A program made the translations under genes and the position numbers. A stretch of DNA of 64,000 nt from contig QAOA01005271.1 of the NCBI GenBank assembly GCA_003255065.1, forward strand, positions 836,807 to 900,806, in the 5' to 3' direction. Of the stretch, positions 27,401 to 39,454 are shown in pieces. Numbering within the stretch: the stretch's first letter is position 1; every line of letters starts with the position of its first letter. Under the pieces are notes generated by a model. It searched no databases. It was not told the origin of the DNA and worked only from the letters and a program-made list of their open reading frames with translations. The stretch comes from Cercis canadensis (taxonomy: Eukaryota > Streptophyta > Magnoliopsida > Fabales > Fabaceae).

Positions 27401-27588
27401 GGAGATTGGGTGGCTCTAGGGCTTGTCGGAGGAGACTGACCCATCAACTCAGAAGCCACACCATGCGCATGATACCCAGCGTTTCCAACCCCATCTGCTG
27501 TAGACATGTCCTCTTGCAAACTGCCACCACCTTCTTCAGCCCCTGATGAACTACCATTCTCATCTTCTCTAGCATTCACATTCCCCAT
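24449..27588 (-). CDS. SnRK1 regulatory beta subunit (AKINbeta1/2 type)
   Basis: Four exons on the minus strand: 27588-27382, 26482-26304, 26225-26063 and 24775-24449, all GT-AG, joining to 291 residues, the family length. The N-terminus MGNVNA is a canonical N-myristoylation signal (Gly2), used by plant beta subunits for membrane tethering. A Ser/Gly-rich linker follows. The glycogen-binding/CBM48 domain spans about residues 107-183, with GSWDNWK and [11 protein letters not shown] visible. The C-terminal ASC domain spans about 205-290, with the signature HVVLNHLY, and binds the kinase and gamma subunits. The protein scaffolds the SnRK1 energy-sensing kinase, the plant equivalent of yeast SNF1 and mammalian AMPK. 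The domain order and both terminal features place it with AKINbeta1/2 rather than the short beta3, which lacks the myristoylation site and carbohydrate module. The last intron (26062-24776) is unusually long compared with the others. Confidence 0.95.
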
Positions 27589-28868
27589 CGTTACTACTGT
27601 TCCAAAGGGGAGAAAAGAAAAGGGAATAGACACATAAGAGGGGGAAAAAAAGGCAAAAAGTAAGCGAACCCACTTATAAAAAATTCAACTTTGATTCCCC
27701 AATATACATCACACCCACTACAAATTTTAAAAAATTGAAAGAAAAATCAACTAGTAGGCAACGAAGAAAAGTTCCATCTGGGGAGAAAATCTCTTCCAAA
27801 AGGTCAAATAGAAGATTAAATAATAAATTGTAAAAAATAAATATCAAGCAAGTAACTTTACAAAGCACTTAGCAGCAGCACTATGGCGAAAGTGAAGGGT
27901 AATTATAATATTCTCCGACGAGTTTGGAAGATCGAATGGTGGTCCAATGATGTTGGTGTAGTGGGGATGGTCGTCACGTCATCATATTGACGAAGTCCCT
28001 TTGCTTGCTTTTTATTTGCCTCAAGATGCTCCTTGCTTCGTTCTTTTCTTCTTCTCTCTGTGTCTCTGTTGCATAGCACAGAGCGCAGAGAGAGAGAGAG
28101 GCATAGGCTGAGGTAGGCACTTTCTTCCTAGGAACGATTAAGGAGCTAGTACGCCATTGAGGGGAGGTGTTGCCATCGTTGCCGTCGTTTTCGTGCAGAT
28201 TATGACAATTTAGTGAATTTACACGTTATTGAGAGATTGTAATTATATGATGCTCCCAAGTCCTAATCTCTTTTGTTCTTTTCCTCCTTTTTTCTCTTCC
28301 TTGAGAAACGAGGTTTTCCTACAATTGATAATCCAAGTAATTGTGGAAAATCCGGTGATTCTGTATTTTTGTCATCAATTATTTTCTAATTCGATGCTGA
28401 AAGCGAAATTTTCGTCATTGAAAATACTTTTAACTAAGAAAATGTTAAAAACATTCAATGGTTTTATTTCAATCCACGTTCAAAACTTGAAATGAAATTC
28501 GTTCTAAATGTCATAATTTTATGTGTTTTTTAGTAACCCAGAAACTAAATGTTACAAATTTAGTAATTAAAAAGTTATAATTTTGAACAGAAAAAGAGTA
28601 GTATCCAATTTCATTGCTAATATTTTCAATTTTGTCAAGCACACTTTTAGGTGTTTTTTTTTTTTTTTTTNTTTGGGGGTGGTGGTTAATACTCCAACCC
28701 TTTTGATAAACTTGTGCGTCTTATTTTTGTTATTAATTAATCATCCCCAATTATTTTCCCATTTTAGATGAGCAATTACCTATCCGTTTTTTTTTGTGGC
28801 AGTTTCTACAAAATTCACTCGACTATAATCTCACTTTAATGAGGTTGTATTACTTTTTTTTTTTTTTT
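27589..28868 (-). promoter_or_regulatory. Promoter and 5' leader region of the SnRK1 beta gene
   Basis: This is the upstream region of the beta-subunit gene. GA/CT-rich tracts lie at about 28050-28110 on the plus strand (GAGAGAGAGAG), typical of plant leaders. A poly-T tract with a single N at 28671 marks an assembly break. No protein-coding exon was seen. Confidence 0.35.
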
Positions 28869-29410
28869 GGCTTAATTGCAATTGTAGTTTCTCTATTTTA
28901 ATAACTTGAACTTTTTGATCCATTTTATTTAAAATGAAATAATTTAGTTTCTTTATATTTATAAAATGTGCACTTTTGATCATTTTATTTTTAAGCCAAA
29001 ATTTTTTAAGTCTATTTCAATGTGTAAAATTCTTTGATTCATAATCTTACCGTTCAGATTAAAGAGCTACATCTTGTGAACCTCCCCACAAAATTTTAAC
29101 TTGATCTAACAGTGAATAAATTTAGATCTACAGTTAGATGAAAACTTGTAGTTTTGATATTTTGTGATAAGTCCTATCGTTTGATCGAGCTAAAATTTTG
29201 TGAAGAGATTCACTAAGATGTAACTCTTCAATCTGAATAGTAAGATTATAAATTTAAGTACTTTACACCTTAAACTAAACTTAAGAAATGACAAAATAAC
29301 TAAAATTATATATTTTATAAATATATAGGAACTAAATTATTTTCTTTTAAACAAGAGAGACCAAAAAATTCAAATTGTTAAAATAGGAGGACCAAAATTA
29401 CAATTAAACC
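28869..29410. mobile_element. Fold-back MITE, copy C (same family as A and B, more diverged)
   Basis: The 542-bp element starts GGCTTAATTGCAATTGTAG and ends AAATTACAATTAAACC, with the same palindromic interior as copies A and B. The flanks are T-rich (a run of T at the left, TTATTTTTT at the right, eight of nine matching), so a target duplication is only suggested. It is probably the oldest of the three insertions. Confidence 0.8.
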
Positions 29411-31334
29411 TTATTTTTTTGTTTTTTGTAGATGGGTTATATACTCTTTTTTTTTTGTTTTTATTGGTGGTTATATTACTTTTATTAAGAGAACCAATGT
29501 GTAAATTATTTGATAGATTATACTAAAAGATTTTCCTTTTTCGTGATTGAATAGTATTTTTAAAGTGAATGGTTTTTTTTTTGGTTAAATATATGACATA
29601 CTATGGAATTAGATAATATGTAAAAAAAATAAAAAAAAATTCTAATGATTTATAAGTTTCTTATTTCACTTTTTTTTTTATGAATTCATTTAAAATAGAT
29701 AATAGCTAGAGATTTCATGAATTCATTAGTAAGTACTAAAAAGATTATAAAGCTTTACAAAAATTGGAAGAATTCTAACCTAAAAAGATTAACAAAATTT
29801 TGTGGCAAAAAGGTGGCACTTTTATTTTTTGGCTGAAAAAAAAAAGGTGACACTCTATAACTTAGTATTAGATTTTCTTATTCTCCATATAGAGATGTGA
29901 TTTTCAGAAGAGATAGATTACTTTATATTGAATAACGTGTAAAAAAACAGAAAACGTTCTGTTTTTAGTTTAGGTTATCTACAAGGGCCCGCCTAGAATT
30001 CACTGCTCCACGGGCCTAGTCCACCCGATACATACTACATGGGCAACTGGGATATGGAAAATGGAATGAAGAAGACGCCACCGGCCCCTACTAGTCAGGT
30101 GCATTTCAATGTTCAAGTATTTGACTCTCTCTTAGGCATTCTATCAAACATTTTGCCGACCATTGCATTTGTCACTACTTCTGACCATATCCCAGTCACA
30201 GCGGCGAATCTCGTGAGTCCCCACTTCATTCTCTGATATTTTGTTTATATTCACCTGCCTTCTACTCGTGCTAATTTCTTGTTACTATTGATAGTCTCGC
30301 GTGTCTACTGTCTACCATTTCACCATCAAGGCACTGGGTAGTTTATTTGCTTCGTCTTTACTCTTTTAGTTTCTTCAAATTTTCTGACTTTTGGTATATT
30401 CTATTGATTAAATCTTATGGGAGCCTAATTTTGATCTCATGGCAGTAACACTGACCCATTCTTGTTTGTAATATGGCTGAACGATATTGCATTTGACATA
30501 TGTGTGAAGAATTGCTTTCTGTCTTTCTCTTTTAAACAGGAAGTGAAGTTAATATTATACTATAAATTTTAGTCATTTCTTATTTAAAATATGTTATCTG
30601 TGTGGTGCACAGCATTCCATAGGGTCTCAAGTTGAAATTTTTCTGCGGGTAGGGAAATCAAAAGTTGTATCCCGTTGTAGCTGATTTTCGTTTGGTATGG
30701 TAACAAAGTCACAATAAAATAAAATGGCAAGATCTTTGTTAGATATGTGTCACATGCTGGTTGCAATTACCTTTTCAATGGTCTAGGAGTTACTCGTAAG
30801 TATCCTACTTTCCTTGATTGAATTGGAATGTGATACAGTTCCTGATACTAAGGAACAAGCACCGTTCTTTTTTATAAGTAACTAGACGACAAAAGTCTTT
30901 TATAGGTTCTTACTAGTGTGATCTTGTTTGAGAAGAGAGAAAGCAATGTTGGTATTTGAGGCTGTTCTAGCCTCAATTATGTCTTGTCATATACTTGGCA
31001 GAATCTTTACTGCTCAAAACTAGACTATAGTTTGAGTGTACTCAAATTTTCAACTAGTCAAGCTCTGTTTATATGAAATTTATGTTACATGGTTATTTGC
31101 AGATTTACTGATTTTGAAGGGTACTTCGGTTTTTCTTCTGGTGAAATGCATATATGCTCACGTGTTTTTTTAGCTTAAATTTATTTTAGAACTAATTTTA
31201 TGAAAATACCAGCAAACTGTTTTGAATGAGAGAAACAATGTTACTTCCACTCTTTTATGATATATAAAATATATTGTTCGTTTAATCATGCAACACTTTC
31301 AATAGTGTTTTGATCACTTGCAGATTGCTTGAAT
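29411..31334 (+). promoter_or_regulatory. Promoter, non-coding first exon and leader intron of the mtACP gene
   Basis: Two site-II-like boxes, GGGCCC (29985-29990) and GGGCCT (30012-30017), precede the gene; such TCP-binding boxes are common in promoters of plant genes for mitochondrial proteins. A candidate leader exon ends at about 30212 before a GTGAGT donor. The coding exon is preceded by an acceptor ending CAG at 31323, so a leader intron of about 1.1 kb (30213-31323) is likely. This is inference without transcript data. Confidence 0.45.
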
Positions 31335-31878
31335 ATGCAAAGCATAAAGAATTCTATCTTGAGTCGTGTGAATTTGAGGAGGGCGACTGAAAGATGGTTT
31401 TTTGCCAGGGATGAGAATGTCCTTAGGCAAGTGAGATGCTGGTGTTCTTCAACAAGTACTGGCTCTGAGGCAATACTTGATCGAGTAGTTGGAGTGGTTA
31501 AGAAGTATGATAAAAGTGATGCCTCTAAGGTATTTGAGTAATAACTAATAAGCAATTGTCAATTTTATATAGCTGGATTTATATGCTGAACAATCAATAT
31601 ATGAAGACTGCAAAATATTGCTAGAGTATCTTTTATGTCCAAGAACAACATTGTAGGAAGTTTGATGTTACTTATACTTGACCTTTGTGTAGGTTACCGA
31701 AACAGCTGATTTTCAGAAAGACTTGAGCCTGGACAGCTTGGACCGCGTTGAGCTTATTATGGCTCTTGAGGAAGAATTCTCCATTGAAATCCCTGACGAG
31801 AAAGCAGATAAGCTTACTTGCTGTGCTGATGTTGCAAAATATATTGCCTCTAGAGCTGACCCAAAAAAAGTGGAGTAG
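31335..31878 (+). CDS. mtACP3: Mitochondrial acyl carrier protein (mtACP3 type)
   Basis: Two coding exons, 31335-31529 and 31693-31878, join in phase 0 to give 126 residues. The first 40 or so residues are Arg/Ser-rich and lack acidic residues at the start ([16 protein letters not shown]), a typical mitochondrial targeting sequence. The carrier domain follows, with the phosphopantetheine attachment site DSLD at residues 79-82 (Ser80), then [11 protein letters not shown] and [11 protein letters not shown]. The protein carries acyl chains on its prosthetic group for mitochondrial fatty-acid synthesis, which supplies octanoate for lipoate, and related proteins associate with complex I. The KADKLTC stretch and the gene position favour the mtACP3 (At5g47630) orthologue over mtACP1/2. 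The upstream CAG acceptor makes the ATG at 31335 the natural start. Confidence 0.93.
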
Positions 31879-31897
31879 CCCTGATTTCTCAGTATTA

Positions 31898-32019
31898 TTC
31901 ATGGTTTGTGCTATTTGACTTCTGTACAAGTCAACCTAGTTGCAAATATGAATGTTGGTTCATGGTTTGTGCTATTTGACTTCTGTATAAGTCAACCTAG
32001 TTGCAAATATGAATGTTTG
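31898..32019. repeat. 61-bp tandem duplication in the mtACP 3' region
   Basis: The unit beginning TTCATGGTTTGTGCTATTTG at 31898 is repeated at 31959 with an offset of 61 bp. Few differences are seen (TGTACAAG versus TGTATAAG, and the last bases). It lies 20 bp after the stop codon, so it probably falls in the 3' UTR. Confidence 0.9.
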
Positions 32020-32376
32020 AAGACTCCAAGATCTCCATGGTAGATCATTTTAAATTTCTGTTGTTGTCAATTCAGCCTGGTTGCTATATTTAACTTTTTT
32101 GCAGTGATTTGAAGAACACTCCATTCTTATATATTATTCTCTTTTCTATATTATTAGGTCCATTTCTTTAATAAAGAGCTATTAGTATTTACATATAAGA
32201 CATATCTCACACAGCTCTCAATTTCACCAAGATATATATTTTACAAGCTGAATTTTTTTCCCCTTTTGAGGAGGGGAGGGCTTGGACATGTTTGAAACCC
32301 ATGCTACTCAATGCTGTGACTAAAGCGCCATCTAAGTGAGGCATGGTGCCCTCTTTCCTTTGGATCCTTTGCCTAT

Positions 32377-34144
32377 CTATGCGTGCAATGGCTTGGAAGT
32401 TGAATGCTGGAACCTTGTGTTTCCGGCACTGTAAGTGCGTATGCCATTCCCAAATGATGAAAGCTTGAGTCCTTTGTGTCTCTTGAAAGAAGCTGGCCGG
32501 CACATTGATCCCTTCGGAATCCGACGAACTTTCACTGAACATATTTTTTCCAAGTTTGGAATAGCGTGAAGATAGGAAGGAAGGTCGATGATGAAATCTC
32601 CAAATTCATCTGTCACACCTCTTGCTACCACTGATTTGTCTTTACTCTTGCTGGCATGGCTATGGCAGTTGACAGCAACCAAAGCTCCTGGATAAAGGAT
32701 ATGCCATGCATTGCGATTAGATTTTCTTTTTTCTTTAATAAAGGATAAGGCAATATTTAACCCTTTTTTTCATCACTACATGGACGAAACTAGATTTTTT
32801 AACCGAGGATGAGATTCGAACTAGAGCTAGATCTCAACTTTATGAGATTCATCTAAACTAGTTGTGATGTTTATACTTATAACGAGATTCATCAGAACTA
32901 GACCAATTTGAACTACTATGCTGGGGTCCATCATAAGTTGTCATCTGGCATTAACTTGATTTTGATCCATTTTTATTAGCTTTGATAATTTGTGTTATTG
33001 TTTTCAACAATGTGTTATCCATGGTGTTAATGAAAATCAAATCATCAGCGGAACAAGATGACGTTAATTTTTGTTTTCTTAGAAACCATGTGCCCCAGTT
33101 GTTGTCAACTAATAATTTTTGGGACGAATTCTCTCTTAATTGTATGGATGTTGATATATAGGTTATGCAATCTGCAAGTCTATATATGAAGAACGAAAAC
33201 ATAAAAATTAGGCATCATATCTGTTTGGGGATTCAACAACTGCCTCTGAGTTCTGAAGAAGGATTCTGAATATAACAATAAGAAAGTTCTCTGCAAATTC
33301 TTCCTCTATTAACATATATACATTCTAGCAAAATAGTAAATAAATCAATAATTAAAATTTCAATATTATTATTATATAACATAAAATTGATTTTTCTTCC
33401 TCTATTACATATCATAGAGAACAGATTTTCATTTTTTTTCTTGCTCTAATGTTATCGTTATATATATATATAACATGCAAAAGATATTTTCTTCCACTAT
33501 ATTTGGGAGGAGGGGTGGGAATCATTCATTTTAATCACATTATTTTCTCTCCATATATATCTTTCTTTGTCAATTATATTTGAAGCAATCATAGCTTCAG
33601 AGTCCCATGCGATTTAGTAAATTTGAAACAATAATTTCTTTCTTTTCCAAACTAGAAATTTTACCAAAACTTGTAAGGAAGCTAGTTTATTGTCACTAAT
33701 TAATTAAACAAGGGAACACAAACAACTATCTTTAACTTTGGAACATTAATACTATATTTGCTCTATATATGTTAATTGAGTTTGCATATATATATGCCCT
33801 ATATATATTATATATGTTCATGTTAATTATATAAGCGATTTTGGTAATTAAGGCATAAATGGCATGTAAAGGAATAAAATTGATTAGAAAGTAAGTAAAA
33901 TACCTGGTATTGGCCATGCATGAGATTGATCGGGTTCAGCATGCAAAGGGGCATCACAATGAACTGAACCTGTGACTAAGACTGTAGATAGCTTCTCCTC
34001 TCCATATCCAGCCATTTGCACCATCTCTTCTCTGCTTGTTAACATGAACAACGAGTTGTCCTCGCCGGCTGCCGGAGATCCGACGACGAAGATGAAACAG
34101 AGGAAGAGCATCACAAGGGTGTGGCAGCCGCGAAAGTAGCTCAT
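32377..34144 (-). CDS. Pollen Ole e 1 allergen / extensin family secreted protein
   Basis: Two exons on the minus strand, 34144-33904 and 32687-32377, give 183 residues. The phase-1 junction rebuilds HAWPIPGALVAVNC, a family-typical segment. Residues 1 to about 27 form a signal peptide with a hydrophobic core (LVMLFLCFIFVV). The mature part has the conserved GSVHCD, the W-P-I-P-G turn, VNCH, a phenylalanine-rich GDFIIDLPS segment and KICSVKV, with cysteines spaced as in Ole e 1-like folds. These proteins are secreted to the cell wall or apoplast; most have no defined biochemical role. The 1.2-kb intron and position next to mtACP fit the Arabidopsis gene At5g47635. The start follows from the signal peptide, and the frame is intact. 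Confidence 0.9.
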
Positions 34145-37100
34145 CTTCTTTACGCTTCAGTTTGTTTATCAACTTTTGTTTTTACGTAAGATATTGATAT
34201 TCAACCCCAAAAGAAACACGAGAGAACGATGGTTTTATAAGGCAATCCCGTCCTTCTCAAATTACAGTTTTGGCCTTATAGGTTTGACTTGGATGGTTTA
34301 TTATATAATTTAATCAAATATCCGTGCATGTTAAATTACAAATTTGCTTTGTGATTCTGATTAGTAGCCAACAACACCAACATTAATGCGGATAAAAATT
34401 GGAAGGGCAAAATGGGGATAAAAATGTTGGACTTGGTTGTTAACCACAAGCACAAGAAGCGCAAGGTTTACAAATAAAGAAGTTAAAGAAGAAATTGGAA
34501 GTTAAGGGTATTAGGTTGGTAGCCTACTCTTATCGTCTACGTATGCAATCGTTTTCATGAAAGAATGAAGTCTTTTAAGGGCAAAACAAAGCTTTAAGAA
34601 GGGAGACGTCTTACATAAATGTTTCTCATAACCTTGGCGTTTGCGGCAAACACAAGATAGTCTCATATCTCTAATTTCAAGCCTGCCCCCAACCATCTTC
34701 GTCTCCACACTTTCTCCTCTACTTTCTCATGGTTAGGGTTAGTCCCCTACCTCCAACTCTCCCCTCTTCAAAAACACAAGCCGCTAACTTATATTTGAAA
34801 AATAAATGTTCAATTATTTATTTTTGTATGAACTAGCTTAATTAGTCTCAATTATCTTTTAAAACTCAGATTAGTTCGTGTTAATTAAATGTTTAATCTG
34901 AGCATATTTTAGTTTAGTCTGTTGTGATCACTTTATATATATTATTGGATTTTTATCAACACTTTGTTCACTTATATATGAATTTTTATTTTATTTTATT
35001 TTTATATATGATAGAGTACAAGTCATTCAATTTGTATATATATGTTGCTTCATTAAGACCATAAACTCATCGATGCTAGGTAATTCTTCAATTCTCACTA
35101 TTAATATTGATATTTACATGTCATAGATAAAGATTATTATGAAATTAGTTTAACAATAAACTCATTCCAAACAGAGCTAATAAGCTTTTTCTAATTAGTA
35201 GCTAGGCTTATTTGATGCTTATATAGAGTAAATTTAGTTAATTAATCATGAGGTGAAGTGGAAGATTTAAATAAAGTACGTAGTAATATTCTTTTCATAG
35301 CTTTGATCATAAAAAATGTTAAAGCTTAATATATATAGTATAAAGCTCACGCATGCATCATCGAATTTGATATTCTATATGTGAAATGTTTTCTTGCTAA
35401 TAGAAGAGCATAATTAAAACAGCTATTTCAATTAATTCTGACATTCCTTTTCAATCCCTTCTTCACTTTCAGGTTGCTTTCGTTGCTTAACGGGATTCCC
35501 TTTCACTGTAAAAATACAAAAGCGTGTGGCACTTTAATTTTCCATGCAATTGATTGATTTTATGATTAGTTAATCTCATAAACTAATTGAATTGAAAGAA
35601 AACTATATTAAGTCTAATTATATATGGATTTAAATGATAAAATTAATATAGACAAAAAGGTGACAGCAAAATTTCGATAATTAAAAGGTAAATGTGAAAG
35701 AGAAGCTTAAATTATTAATTTCATTAGAAAAGAGGAAATTGACAAGGCTAATGACATGAAAGTATATATCAAATCGTTATTAGGATTTATTAAATAATTA
35801 AAAGGATATACAATTTTCCCATTTGTTTTTTTGCCAGAAATTAGAAATGCAATTTGCCTTAATTACATCAATATATTCAATACGGCAAAGTTTGATTGCT
35901 GCTCCAAAATTGAAATTTTGATTACGATTGAAAATATATGTGTTGAGCCCACCATTACTATTAAGAATTTATTATATATTGCAACAATGGTACCATAATT
36001 AGTTGGACATGACTAAAACATAGTTTATGATAATTTCTTGTCTGATCAACTTGTGTTTATATTATTATCTTACAGTCTCTTTGAGATATTTTAGTGATTG
36101 AGTACTCTTTATTTTATTCTAAAAATATTAAATTTAAATTTTATTAAGAATAAATTAAATGAAATTTTGATTAAAAAAATAGATTATCTTTATTATGTAA
36201 TTTACAATAAAAATAATCAGCTGGCGAAAACTGCAAAATTTTCAGTTCTGATGGGCTTTCATTGTAAACTTTCTATTTTGTTTTTTTGCTAATGAGGGTT
36301 TCATTGTTTAGACCATGAAGGCTTTCCTTCTATGTTATTGGGCCTATGGGCCTTTGGAGTAATCTTGTACTCTATTGTTAGTCCATTAGTAAGTGTTGTC
36401 TTGTCTCACATTCAACCAAAATAACTTAGTCTCCACGTCTAATCTGAAATCAAGATAATGCTAATCTCAAATTAACTTTTTGTTGCATTAAGAAATCAGA
36501 ATCATGAAAATTACTTTCATAAGAAGCAAAGAACATACATTTACCAAATTGCTAAGTTTTCTTCTAAAGATATATATATATAAAACAGTCACAATATTAA
36601 AGATTAAATATTTACACAGCAAACACCAAGATTAACAGCCTTTAAACCTTTATCATAAGAAGCTCCCATGCATGCTATAGGTGGATATATGATTAATTAA
36701 TTGAATATTATATATTAGACTTACTCTATAGTATTAATTGTTTTGACAAATTAATGTGCTGGTGCATGGTCAAACATGTCATATCCAATCATCTAATCAT
36801 AAGGTAGAGGAACAGTGGGAATGTAATCTTCTAGAAATCAATAATGATGATAATAAGATTCTCCAATCTAAAATAGTTGAAACTGTTATTGTATTGTTTC
36901 CATGATAATATTTAGTTTTGTAATATAATGTAATGTGTACTTACTTTTTATTTTATTTTATTGAAGACCATATAATAAGAGGTAATTTATTATCTCGTTT
37001 TAAAATTTATTTTTAATGAGATTTGAATTTAATATTTGTATACTATTGAAATATTTTAGAGACATGTGAACCTAATTTTTATTTAAGAAAATTTAATTTA

Positions 37101-38196
37101 TTTTTTATTGGATGATCTCGGATATTGTTAAACTTTAGCATTGTCAACATTGTATAAATCTTTTTTTTTTTTATTTTATTTTATTCGGTAAACATTGCAT
37201 TAATCTTTCACTGTGTTATTTTAGGAGTTGATAGTAAAGCTTTTGTACCTTGTGTTCTACAAATATATATAGGAGCTTTCTTAGATATTTTTAGTCATAT
37301 TATACAAGAATAACCAATAAATGAATTACATGAGTACAAATTAACTATTTTTAAATTTATTTAAAAAATTAAATAAATTATATTTTATATATAATAAAAT
37401 ATAAAAATTATGTATGTTCACCACGTCAGTGTAGTATGACATACTTACGTAGTATCATAGAATCCTCGATATATATATATATATATTATTTTTTTTATCC
37501 GTTTGGCAAACTAAAAAAAAAAAAGTTGATTGTCGACAATTAACACTTCCTGTTAGAGTGGAACCCCGCGTCGCTTCCAACATTGGAACACCACCAATTA
37601 GCTTCTAATTAAATTCTAAATCACATTTCAAATCATACTAATTAGTGATGAGTTTTACTAGCACTTACCTTTAAAAAGATAATATGGGCCCCACCATTCA
37701 TAATCGGTTTGCCAGGTGGCAGTGGTTGATTGAAGAACGAAGATGCATCAACGAATCATCTCTCGACAACAACAAGTCCTATTGCTAGTACTGGAGTGAA
37801 ATAGTGCCGTCGGATTTGTTTTTCGAAGGGCCACTGACAAATCCACGGCAATTAATGGAGGCCCCACACACTCTAATATGTGGCTATCATCTATCGTAAC
37901 GCTGACGAGCGTCAAGGCTCATAAGTGGGATGGGTTGTTATACGAAGCCGCGGCTCCAGCCTCCAGCCTCCAGCCTCCAGGTTCCATGAGCCGCCACGCC
38001 GCATGTATAAGTTTTCCCCACTCTATCGTTGATTTATTCTAACACTAAATTACATAAATATCTCTTCAAGTTTAATAAAATTATAACAATACCTCTTTTT
38101 ATTTTAGAGATCATAAAATCGTTTTTAAAATAAAATTTTAAAGGGAGACTTGTGTAGGCTAAATAAAAAAAGATGTGTCGTGTTAAAGTTAAACAA
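34145..38196. other. Long intergenic region between divergent genes
   Basis: About 4 kb of very AT-rich DNA separates the Ole e 1 gene (-) from the NF-YB gene (+). No coding exon was recognised. A (TA)n tract lies at about 37471-37487, and a short CCTCCAG heptamer repeat at about 37955-37980. The segment at 37600-38000 is less AT-rich and could be regulatory. Confidence 0.5.
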
Positions 38197-38889
38197 AATG
38201 TGAAATTGGTGACGCAATTGTATAAATTGCGTCATTTTAAAGGTCTGTTTGAGAGTTTGAAGTAAGAAAAAAAGAAAATAGATGAGAGAAAAGAGAGGGA
38301 AATAAAGGAAAGAGAAATGAATGAGTTTTTCTCTCATTTGTTTGGATGATTAAAATGAGCAAAATGAGAGGAAATAAAAAAAAAATCCAATTATAAAATA
38401 ATTTTACTAGTTTACTCTATATTATTAAAATAGACATATTTAATATAAAATTAAATAATATAATACACTTATTTCTTAATAAAGGGGTGATGAATTTAAA
38501 AAAAAAAATAAAGGAGTATAATAGTTATTTTAACATATTTCTTCTCCAAACCCCTTAATTTGGAGGAATACAAAAATGGACTAAAAAAAGAGTGTGAGAG
38601 TTGCATCTTATCCACTGGTTTTCTCTCATTTTTTAAGATAAATATTCCAAACAAAAAAGAAGGAAACTTTATTTTTCCCTTCTCATTTCCTTTCCCCTCT
38701 AAAGCAACTCCCAAACAAACCCTAAATTGTGTTACCTAAACCTGCACCGTCAGAGATTTCTACTAGGACGTGACGCAATTAGGTGACATAATTATGTAAA
38801 TTGCGTCACCTTAAAAGTGATATTATTTGGCAAATAACGTCATTTTTATAATGACGCAATTTATCTAATTACGTCATTAGTTTCACATT
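38197..38889. mobile_element. Fold-back element interrupted by a second MITE (nested)
   Basis: AATGTGAAATTGGTGACGCA at 38197 reads into TAAATTGCGTCATT. The same order appears inverted at 38851-38889 (ATGACGCAATTTATCTAATT, then CGTCATTAGTTTCACATT). These look like the arms of one palindromic element whose outer limits are unclear. A separate insertion lies between the arms (see 38242-38722). Confidence 0.5.
38242..38722. mobile_element. MITE with GGTCTGTTTG-like ends and TAAA flanks, nested in a fold-back element
   Basis: The 481-bp insert starts GGTCTGTTTGAGAG and ends CTCCCAAACAAACCC, which are inverted copies with mismatches. TAAA lies on both sides (38238-38241 and 38723-38726). A TAA/TTA-type duplication and short GC-rich ends fit PIF/Harbinger-type MITEs, by inference. 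It encodes no protein. Confidence 0.55.
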
Positions 38890-39454
38890 AAAAAAGGAAA
38901 ATAACAATATTGATAAAAATTGTTTACAAACTATAATAATTATGAAATTAATATCAATTTTTATATTAACCAAGTCTTTGATCCTAATTATAAACTATAA
39001 TGGTACAATTTTTATAAAAAAAGGCCGAAGCCTGGAAGTTGAAAGGGGGGGCTCTCCATAAGCCAAGCCGTAGATAGTAGATAGCAAGGTTACCCGTGGA
39101 TAATCTATACCAGAGACGAACGGTTCTGAAAGCATCCAAATGTCACATAAGCAGAGGCGAAAGAATTAAGAAAACAAAACCCACGACCTTAATTAAACCC
39201 CAATTCTCTCCTCCAATCAACCATTCCAGCCTGCATAAATAAAACTCTCTATTCTATCTACAAACCCTAACACCTAACCCCTTAAATTTCACTGTCAAAA
39301 CTAGTGACACTTAAAAAAATGCATATGTTATATATCTACACCACCACTTATAGTCTTATTATACCCAGTACTAGTATATACTCAGCATAGCTATTTAAGC
39401 TAGTGGTTAATATATATATAAAGAAGTGTGTGGTGGGTTAGTTGTAGTGAGGCT
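38890..39454 (+). promoter_or_regulatory. Promoter and leader of the NF-YB gene
   Basis: The 560 bp before the NF-YB start contain a plausible TATA-like CATAAATAAAA at about 39234-39244. The TATATATATAAAG run at 39411-39423 is only about 30 bases from the ATG and is more likely part of the leader than the TATA box. Confidence 0.4.

Noticed and set aside
32800..32835. tRNA-like motif (GATTCGAACT)
   Set aside because: No cloverleaf could be built around it by eye.
39411..39423. TATATATATAAAG as the NF-YB TATA box
   Set aside because: It is only about 30 bases from the start codon, leaving no room for a leader.
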